Of a stretch of 44,420 bases of DNA, positions 40,601-44,420 are shown piece by piece (the stretch's first letter is position 1; each line of letters begins with the position of its first letter). The notes below the pieces were generated by a model, which was given only the letters and a program-made list of their open reading frames with translations, had not been told where the DNA came from and ran no database searches. The position numbers were made by a program, and so were the translations under genes. Source of the DNA: Pseudoselenomonas ruminis (GTDB taxonomy: Bacteria > Bacillota > Negativicutes > Selenomonadales > Selenomonadaceae); assembly GCF_008271295.1 (NCBI RefSeq), contig NZ_VTOY01000016.1, positions 1 through 44,420 on the forward strand, read 5' to 3'.

Positions 40601-40665
40601 ACCGTAGGGCTAAAGACGCCGTGGTGGAGCTGGTGGAAAAGATTCGGCCGCTCAGAGAGAAATGA
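37633..40665 (+). CDS. hsdR: Type I restriction endonuclease/translocase subunit
   Basis: 1010 residues, full length. The PD-(D/E)xK nuclease core is RFDVTLL...HIELKNQ (Asp141, Glu155, Lys157). Helicase motif I is TGSGKT (287-292), motif II DECH (398-401), and motif VI-like FSRTNR is visible further on. It translocates DNA using ATP and cuts unmethylated sites at a distance. The frame is intact. A 443-residue open frame on the opposite strand is a composition shadow. Confidence 0.96.
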   Translation: MAQSEAAMENALIKQLTQDISQWTYRKDIVDEDSLWANFRKKLNQNNLAVLDGTPITDVEFSQIQQYMLDVAKSPYKAALWLAGENGEAIIPLTREDAAKGTIHLMAISNREIAGGRSSYEIINQFVSSKLDEDDRERRFDVTLLINGLPMIHIELKNQDHPFMDAFRQIKKYSLEGKFRGLFGMVQMFVVSNGSNTRYIAADTGSSLNEKFLTTWVNKKNEPVENYLEFAKEVLRIPEAHEMIGHYSVVDSERHKLILLRPYQVHAIEAVKRASANQESGFVWHTTGSGKTLTSYTVAKNLILIPNVDKTIFLIDRKDLDQQTSISFKAYAENDIIDVDETDNTHDLLTKLKSKDRVVIVTTIQKLQKIMKTYNREDKKDSPTTKRLHGLCIAFVVDECHRTVTPDTQRELQKFFMNSLWYGFTGTPIFEENQRQRKGDLARTTEGLYGPCLHNYTIKEALNNKAVLGFQIDYKDSISKDKLIEIGTALQVASEDDMANMEADKLEEKVLSAYYKSNGRDIYDNDEHRKGVVEYIVNKAAGKFRLNAPQGEAYEAILTVPSIEIAQKYYQLFKEFIAEGKVSAAIKAKCMDFPKIAITYTVTENDENSIGNQQAMKESLADYNQMFGTNFALDSLPAYNTNLNDRLARKKGRYQQRKEQLDIVIVVDRLLTGFDAPPCAILFVDRPPMAPQNLIQAFSRTNRIFDKAKRYGMIVIFQRSAQFQTAVDGALLLYSNGGTKEVSAPTFEEIEAEFKEALAELRSIAPTPEAADSFHDDVSSMQKFAKAFQKVDRLSGELQVYQEWEDKDLSDYGLVREELTDYGGKYQNVIEELRKPKPDQPPVTVDVGYELENISSVTIDYRYIVSLIQHYMPSEDELVVEPIEDEGIDKHIDKLRETNPALANVISGFWEDMKKDPMKYRGLDAMSIIETRIEEIIKNQIDNFAKEWCTQKKDVIAILNTFKKGDSISMVTDYESYSKTHEGVSKLKYNRRAKDAVVELVEKIRPLREK

Positions 40666-40692
40666 TTTTATGGATAACGGGGAGGCATACGA

Positions 40693-40974
40693 ATGATTAA
40701 GGACCTTAATAGCTATGTAAAGTATGTAGAATTCATGACGGCCTATGAAGACGAGCTTTATGCCCTTTACACAGAACAGCCTGACAAATGGCAGAAAATC
40801 AAATCACAGCTGAAAAACAAACAGTACGATGTAGAATCTGACGATTGCATCTTCCTGGCCGGTATGGAGGCAACAGAATTTTACGTTAAAGTCAGTGAGA
40901 ATGATAAATATGTCGCAGAACATCCGTTGTTAAGCGAGTTGTCTAAAATTGAGATAGAAGATGATGATGATTAA
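40693..40974 (+). CDS. Small acidic protein at the end of the restriction operon
   Basis: 93 residues, not recognised. It is strongly acidic and ends EDDDD, with no membrane segment. GGGGAGG precedes the ATG, and it starts 27 bases after the hsdR stop, so it is probably cotranscribed. A DNA-mimic or modulator of the restriction complex is possible from charge and position alone, but this is speculation. A bidirectional terminator follows. Confidence 0.65.
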   Translation: MIKDLNSYVKYVEFMTAYEDELYALYTEQPDKWQKIKSQLKNKQYDVESDDCIFLAGMEATEFYVKVSENDKYVAEHPLLSELSKIEIEDDDD

Positions 40975-40997
40975 TAACATCTGTTGAATGACCCTGC

Positions 40998-41027
40998 AAA
41001 AAAAAGCCTCCAAAGGAGGCTTTTTTT
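40998..41027. terminator. Bidirectional terminator
   Basis: GCCTCC-AAA-GGAGGC is flanked by eight A and seven T. It ends the restriction operon on the plus strand and the 55-residue membrane gene on the minus strand. Confidence 0.9.
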
Positions 41028-41029
41028 GC

Positions 41030-41197
41030 TCATAGTATGATGGCCATCAATGAGCATATGATAAACCAGATAAAGGCGCAGCCGGTACCGAAGGAGAAGG
41101 CCGCTACTATAAGGCTGAAAAATTTTTGCATATCCGCGGCACGTTTGGCCTGACAAGCAGCAATTACAAGGTTAAGGTGTTGTTCATTGGTAGTCAT
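41030..41197 (-). CDS. 55-residue membrane protein divergent from the RHH gene
   Basis: This gene is short enough to be missed in routine calling. A polar N-terminal 25 residues is followed by a ~30-residue hydrophobic stretch (FFSLIVAAFSFGTGCAFIWF and on). GGGAGGAA lies six bases before ATG 41197, and a near-consensus promoter (TTGACA-17-TATACT, 41241-41269) drives it. That promoter overlaps a long palindromic operator shared with the RHH gene. Function unknown; the pair resembles a regulated membrane-peptide unit. Confidence 0.75.
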   Translation of the reverse strand: MTTNEQHLNLVIAACQAKRAADMQKFFSLIVAAFSFGTGCAFIWFIICSLMAIIL

Positions 41198-41240
41198 ATA
41201 GTATTCCTCCCGGTTTTATGATATGTTTGCTTACAAGGAT

Positions 41241-41269
41241 AGTATATAAGAAATGTATATACATGTCAA
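41241..41269 (-). promoter_or_regulatory. Strong promoter for the 55-residue membrane protein
   Basis: On the minus strand: a perfect TTGACA (41269-41264), a 17-base spacer and TATACT (41246-41241). The -35 hexamer lies inside the palindromic operator at 41254-41283. Confidence 0.88.
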
Positions 41270-41338
41270 TACATGTATATACAAAATTTTTAACTGTATC
41301 AGTTTATTTTATGGTATACTGTATTTGTATATACATGT
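41254..41338. promoter_or_regulatory. Shared operator with three TGTATATACATGT half-sites
   Basis: TGTATATACATGT at 41254-41266 and its exact inverse at 41271-41283 flank CAAT. A third copy lies at 41326-41338. The first pair covers the minus-strand -35; the third overlaps the start region of the plus-strand promoter, whose extended -10 is TGGTATACT (41312-41320). This layout fits repression of both divergent genes by the RHH protein. Confidence 0.8.
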
Positions 41339-41356
41339 AAATACGGAGGGAATATC

Positions 41357-41551
41357 ATGGCTGCAAAATCCAGTGATGTTATGATGTCGATACGTTTACC
41401 CAAGGAGTTAAGGGATTCTTTTGCCAAAGTGTGCGAGAAAAAAAATCAAACGGCTTCTCGGGTTATTAAATCCTTCATGGAGGAATATGTAAAAAGGGCA
41501 GGGGAGACCCAGGAGAAGGAAGATAGATTTGAGAAGTTTGATTTCCAATAA
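41357..41551 (+). CDS. Ribbon-helix-helix (CopG/Arc-type) regulator
   Basis: 64 residues. The N-terminal RHH motif is 'SSDVMMSIRLPKELRDSFAKVCEKKNQTASRVIKSFMEEYVKR', and the C-terminus is acidic. CGGAGGGAAT precedes the ATG. No classical toxin gene follows; the divergent 55-residue membrane protein shares its operator. It is probably an autorepressor that also controls that neighbour. Confidence 0.85.
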   Translation: MAAKSSDVMMSIRLPKELRDSFAKVCEKKNQTASRVIKSFMEEYVKRAGETQEKEDRFEKFDFQ

Positions 41552-41597
41552 TAGGTATGACACGAGTATTTAGTGAGGAATCATCAGGAGCGTAATA

Positions 41598-42128
41598 TTG
41601 AGGAATATAAGATTATTTTTGGGAAATCCGCCTATTCCAGTTATAAAATTATGGAAAAATGCACTGGCACAGTCAACAGAAGGTATTTTCCTTCTGTATC
41701 TGATAACATCCATTATTGTGGAATCTGTCAGACATAATGGCCTAACATACTCATGGATTGAGGTATTTCTTATAGTTATTACCATGGGAACCATCAGGCG
41801 GTACTACATCAGGCATAAACGCATTTATCTCATGGTGTTTTATAATATGACACATCGTCTGGAACGATACATGTCTACACCGGCCTACTTTGATAATCAG
41901 AACATACAGGAACTGGCCAGACAAGCTATTCAAGCTCGCAATGAGGGCCATTTGCCGGGATTCACGGCCTATTTGTCCAGCATAACTTATAGCCGCCTGG
42001 AGCAGCTGTCACAAAAGATTGTAGATGCTGCTGGAAATAAGGCTCGTTACTGGGATACGTTCATATTGGTCTGCATCGTGTCCTATGCCATAGTAACGAT
42101 TGGGATTATGGTCAAAGATTTTATATAA
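41598..42128 (+). CDS. Hypothetical two-helix membrane protein
   Basis: 176 residues from TTG 41598, with AGGAG seven bases upstream; no ATG is suitably placed. A membrane segment near 29-42 and a second near 46-65 give a hairpin. A basic loop (RRYYIRHKR) and a helical soluble middle follow, then a C-terminal membrane helix (about 153-172). Not recognised. It ends at a terminator. It may form an operon with the RHH gene 46 bases upstream. Confidence 0.6.
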   Translation: MRNIRLFLGNPPIPVIKLWKNALAQSTEGIFLLYLITSIIVESVRHNGLTYSWIEVFLIVITMGTIRRYYIRHKRIYLMVFYNMTHRLERYMSTPAYFDNQNIQELARQAIQARNEGHLPGFTAYLSSITYSRLEQLSQKIVDAAGNKARYWDTFILVCIVSYAIVTIGIMVKDFI

Positions 42129-42158
42129 AAAAAGCCTCCAAGTTGCGGAGGCTTGATT
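42127..42158 (+). terminator. Terminator after the 176-residue membrane protein
   Basis: GCCTCC and GGAGGC form a 6-bp stem with a 7-base loop. The stem is preceded by seven A and followed by TTGATTT. Moderately strong; it overlaps the gene's stop region. Confidence 0.7.
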
Positions 42159-42215
42159 TATATAATAATATGAGCTATTTTTAATTATGAATCACAGACA
42201 ACCTTATGTTGGTGA

Positions 42216-42905
42216 TTATTCAATTTCACCATATTTATCAATGTGGGCACGGTATTCCAGATAAATGCGCCGGGCGCTGGAGTACGACATGTTCATGAGG
42301 TCAGCAATTTTTCGGAAAGGCATATTTTCCTTATCGTGCATGATGTAAATGCTGCGACCTTTCTCGAATTTGTCGAACTTTCTGGGACGACCAGCGTTGC
42401 GGTAATTTCCACTATGAGCCGATTTCCATGCCGATAATTCCAATACCTCTTTGTTTGATTCGTCCAGATAACCACTAACCAGCTCGTAGCCTTCCTTTAC
42501 GCTATTGTATTGTTCCTGCAACATCTCAACCTTGACGGATAAGGTGCCGATTTGGCGTATTTTATCATCTTTGTCTGATTCAAATTTAATTTCGGCTTCT
42601 GATTGTGGGAGCATACAACGTACTAGCTCAGCGTCCATACGAAGACGTGTAAATTCTTCTTCTGCATCCTTGGAGGCCATTTTATCAGTGATAACGATAA
42701 AATCCCATCTTCTACCGCTGTTGTTATATAGGCGTGGGCAGCATAAGGCTAAGGATATAGTGCCCTGGTCTTTTCGGCTGGCTCCTTGTAAGTCTCCTGC
42801 AATCAGTTCTATTTTCGTATCAGGAAAGGTTCTTTCCTGCAGGAATTTTACTAATTTTTTTCGCTTGTTTTGATTTATCTGTTCAAAAAGCTCCTGAATA
42901 ACCAT
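42216..42905 (-). CDS. Putative DNA-binding protein with C-terminal HTH
   Basis: 229 residues. The C-terminus 'GRPRKFDKFEKGRSIYIMHDKENMPFRKIADLMNMSYSSARRIYLEYRAHI' is an invertase/resolvase-like HTH with an AT-hook-like GRPRK. The middle is a coiled coil, and the N-terminal ~100 residues are an unrecognised alpha-beta domain. There are no recombinase catalytic residues. A near-consensus promoter lies directly upstream. It is probably a regulator. Confidence 0.7.
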   Translation of the reverse strand: MVIQELFEQINQNKRKKLVKFLQERTFPDTKIELIAGDLQGASRKDQGTISLALCCPRLYNNSGRRWDFIVITDKMASKDAEEEFTRLRMDAELVRCMLPQSEAEIKFESDKDDKIRQIGTLSVKVEMLQEQYNSVKEGYELVSGYLDESNKEVLELSAWKSAHSGNYRNAGRPRKFDKFEKGRSIYIMHDKENMPFRKIADLMNMSYSSARRIYLEYRAHIDKYGEIE

Positions 42906-42940
42906 AATATATCCCTTCTATTTACGCTGATTTATATTTA

Positions 42941-42968
42941 ATTATAAATCATTAAAGATATTTGTCAA
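42941..42968 (-). promoter_or_regulatory. Promoter of the HTH gene at 42216
   Basis: On the minus strand: a perfect TTGACA (42968-42963), a 16-base spacer and a perfect TATAAT (42946-42941). The predicted start is near 42934, with AGAAGGGAT just before the ATG at 42905. Confidence 0.88.
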
Positions 42969-42984
42969 TAATAGAATATCAAGA

Positions 42985-43136
42985 AGAGATAAAAAAAATC
43001 AAGCTATTGACGGCTTTAATTGCAGCCATTGCATCTCTTTTAGTTGGTTTGGGCACCGTGGTAAAAAGGGATAGCAGATTTAATCAATAGCTTGAAGTCC
43101 TAAAAGGATAACGGGGGGTGTAAGCCTCCTGTTGAT
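42985..43136 (-). ncRNA. Candidate small RNA upstream of the HTH gene
   Basis: On the minus strand an extended -10 (TGATATAAT, 43151-43143) precedes an AGGAGG-containing segment with no start codon behind it. The region ends in CAAGCTATTGA...TCAATAGCTTG followed by eight T (near 42986). The arms are about 75 bases apart and form a long closing stem. The opposite strand reads as a hydrophobic peptide but has no start codon with a ribosome site. The gene-free stretch 42906-43273 holds nothing else I can support. Confidence 0.4.
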
Positions 43137-43273
43137 AATACTATTATATCATCTGCGAATAATATGGGAAAGTAAAAATGGAGAAAATATATATCAAAAG
43201 AAGGAATTAAATAATCTCTGTAGAATAGTATCGGCATGAAAGGATTTATTATATTTTATGGAGGTTATGTATA

Positions 43274-43477
43274 ATGGCAAGAAAAGCAAATTATGATGAA
43301 AAGATTTCTACTATCGAGGCAAAAATCGAGAAGAAGAGAAATGAAATCAAGTCTCTGAAGGAACAGCTCGACGCGCTCAAGAGTAAAAAGGGCAAAGAAG
43401 ATTATCAGGAACTTGTGGAATATATGAAGGCCAATAATCTGTCTGCAGGCGAAGTCCTGGGTAAAATCAAAAAGTAA
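43274..43477 (+). CDS. Small coiled-coil protein
   Basis: 67 residues, basic. Almost all of it is a coiled coil with heptads (IEAKIEKKRNEIKSLKEQL). A short C-terminal helix-turn (VEYMKANNLSAGEVLGKIKK) looks like a small interaction motif. TGGAGG lies upstream of the ATG. Similar short proteins occur on Firmicutes elements without known function. A terminator follows. Confidence 0.75.
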   Translation: MARKANYDEKISTIEAKIEKKRNEIKSLKEQLDALKSKKGKEDYQELVEYMKANNLSAGEVLGKIKK

Positions 43478-43483
43478 TAGTTT

Positions 43484-43519
43484 AAGAGGGCCTGCTGCGC
43501 TGCGTAGGCCCTCTTATTT
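43484..43519 (+). terminator. Terminator after the coiled-coil gene
   Basis: AAGAGGGCCT and AGGCCCTCTT form a 10-bp stem with a GC-rich 12-base loop, followed by ATTTA. It sits 7 bases after the stop. Confidence 0.82.
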
Positions 43520-43587
43520 ATCTGGGTATTTGATATAGCAATTAGATATAGCAATAATTGATGACAATTCCAAGGAGGTTATGTGGT

Positions 43588-44142
43588 ATGATATTTCGCC
43601 CCAAATACAATGAACCATTCCCTTCAATAGAGTCTATGTATGAGACAGAAAAAGAGGCAATAGAATCGTTTTGCAAAGAGACAGGAATAATATGCTCATG
43701 GGAGAATGAGACATTGGAGATTAGCAATCAACCTGAAAACTGGATTATCCGACAGTCATTGATAGACGGGACTGTTTTGTTGTATCACAAGAATACGAAG
43801 GAAGTTCCGCAGTATCAGAAAACATATTACGAAAAAATCGAAGGTTATCATTTGCAGGAAATGTTCTTTGTTTCATTTCTCTATACGTTGTGCTATATTT
43901 ACCTGCATAGGATATGTATTCTGAGGGAACATGTACCATTTGAAGAATTGCCACCCGTTATGCAGGAGTTTATCCGCTTCTATGAGAAAGAAAAGGCTAG
44001 GATACCTAAGGAAACTCGTAAACATAAGCGACATGCAATCCTTAAAGCTCGTGAAAATGCTGCAAAGCAAGCAGAGGCATTAGTAGTAAAAGAACTGTTG
44101 GATTCCTTGGAAGATGACCCATCAGAATTACTGATTCCATAA
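43588..44142 (+). CDS. Hypothetical soluble protein
   Basis: 184 residues from ATG 43588, with AAGGAGG upstream; an earlier in-frame ATG (43558) has none. The N-terminal alpha-beta half (FRPKYNEPFPSIESMYETEKEAIESF) is followed by a hydrophobic stretch (MFFVSFLYTLCYIYL) and a Lys/Arg/Glu-rich helical C-terminus. No family is recognised. It stands alone between terminators. Confidence 0.65.
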   Translation: MIFRPKYNEPFPSIESMYETEKEAIESFCKETGIICSWENETLEISNQPENWIIRQSLIDGTVLLYHKNTKEVPQYQKTYYEKIEGYHLQEMFFVSFLYTLCYIYLHRICILREHVPFEELPPVMQEFIRFYEKEKARIPKETRKHKRHAILKARENAAKQAEALVVKELLDSLEDDPSELLIP

Positions 44143-44164
44143 GACAAAATTGTAATCATAATGA

Positions 44165-44205
44165 GTGGGCTGGCGCAAAGTAAAAATACTTTTGCACCAA
44201 CCCAC
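44165..44205. terminator. Imperfect hairpin between convergent genes
   Basis: TGGGCTGGCGCAAAGTA pairs imperfectly with TACTTTTGCACCAACCCA. It lies between the convergent genes ending at 44142 and 44219. The T-runs are weak, so terminator activity is uncertain. Confidence 0.5.
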
Positions 44206-44218
44206 ATTGTATTACATT

Positions 44219-44420
44219 TTATTTTTGCATGAGTAGGTTAAGCATTTGTGCGTCTGTAAGGTCAGCCTGTTCCGATGTATTATCGGGGAGTGAGTGTTCG
44301 ACTTGCGTGCTGAGAATGGTGGGGATTTTGTCGGGGTGGGGGGAGTGCGTTTTGGTCTGGGAAATAATCTTGTCCTTTTCGTAGACCGTGACCAGAACGG
44401 AACCGTCGGACATAACGCGG
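44219..44420 (-). CDS. C-terminal part of a gene entering from the right edge
   Basis: The frame stays open to the window end, with an internal ATG at 44413 that has no ribosome site in view, so this is probably the tail of a larger protein. The visible ~67 residues start with beta-strand-like 'SDGSVLVTVYEKDKIISQ', then a Pro/Ser/Gln-rich stretch, and end LTDAQMLNLLMQK. No family can be named. Confidence 0.5.
   Translation of the reverse strand, partial: RVMSDGSVLVTVYEKDKIISQTKTHSPHPDKIPTILSTQVEHSLPDNTSEQADLTDAQMLNLLMQK

Noticed and set aside
42948-43089. A hydrophobic plus-strand peptide as a second type I toxin
   Set aside because: No ATG, and the possible TTG starts lack a ribosome site; kept only as part of the candidate RNA locus.

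Overview
The window looks like part of a large conjugative plasmid, or a plasmid-like element, from a diderm Firmicute (Negativicutes; Selenomonas and relatives are my best guess). This is inference. The evidence is a mix of a Gram-negative-style VirB/Trb type IV secretion system with a secreted VirB9 and a large VirB10, a Firmicutes-type RepA_N initiator, very strong GGGAGG-type ribosome binding sites, and frequent TTG starts. No relaxase, VirB6 or VirB5 was found, and genes run off both ends, so the element is larger than the window.

Layout. (1) Positions 1-17550, minus strand: one long transfer operon. In transcription order it holds a TraF-like signal peptidase, an anti-sigma-kinase-like HATPase, a STAS-like protein, a trio resembling PilN/PilO/PilP, a small membrane protein, VirB8, VirB9, VirB10, VirD4, VirB11, VirB2, VirB3, an ATPase-less VirB4 paralogue, VirB4, a small membrane coiled-coil protein and an 865-residue helical-repeat protein. 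(2) 17600-18060: a compact locus built like the par/Fst type I toxin-antitoxin module, with a 27-residue hydrophobic peptide (minus), a convergent ~78-nt RNA (plus), a shared bidirectional terminator and a 16-base repeat that lets the small RNA pair over the toxin start codon. (3) 18084-23725, minus: replication and partition block 1, with ParA, ParB, an M23 peptidase, a RepA_N initiator carrying in-gene iterons, a DnaC-like loader and an HTH protein. (4) 23920-27679: an XRE regulator and five cargo genes, three of them redox or Fe-S/flavin related. (5) 27762-34130: block 2, a second complete replicon (ParA, ParB, an AAA ATPase, three DnaA boxes, about 19 iterons, a Rep_3 initiator), bracketed by the same palindromic terminator core on both sides. 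(6) 34202-40974: a rhodanese lipoprotein and a complete type I restriction-modification operon (hsdM, hsdS, hsdR) plus a small acidic protein. (7) 41030-44420: small accessory genes, including a divergent small-membrane-protein/RHH pair sharing one operator.

The genes fit a low-copy, self-transmissible element with two replicons, two ParAB systems, a candidate addiction module and a restriction system for maintenance. The most novel-looking parts are the type I toxin-antitoxin locus, the partner-switch-like pair with the PilNOP-like trio at the head of the secretion operon, and the VirB4 paralogue lacking its motor domain.
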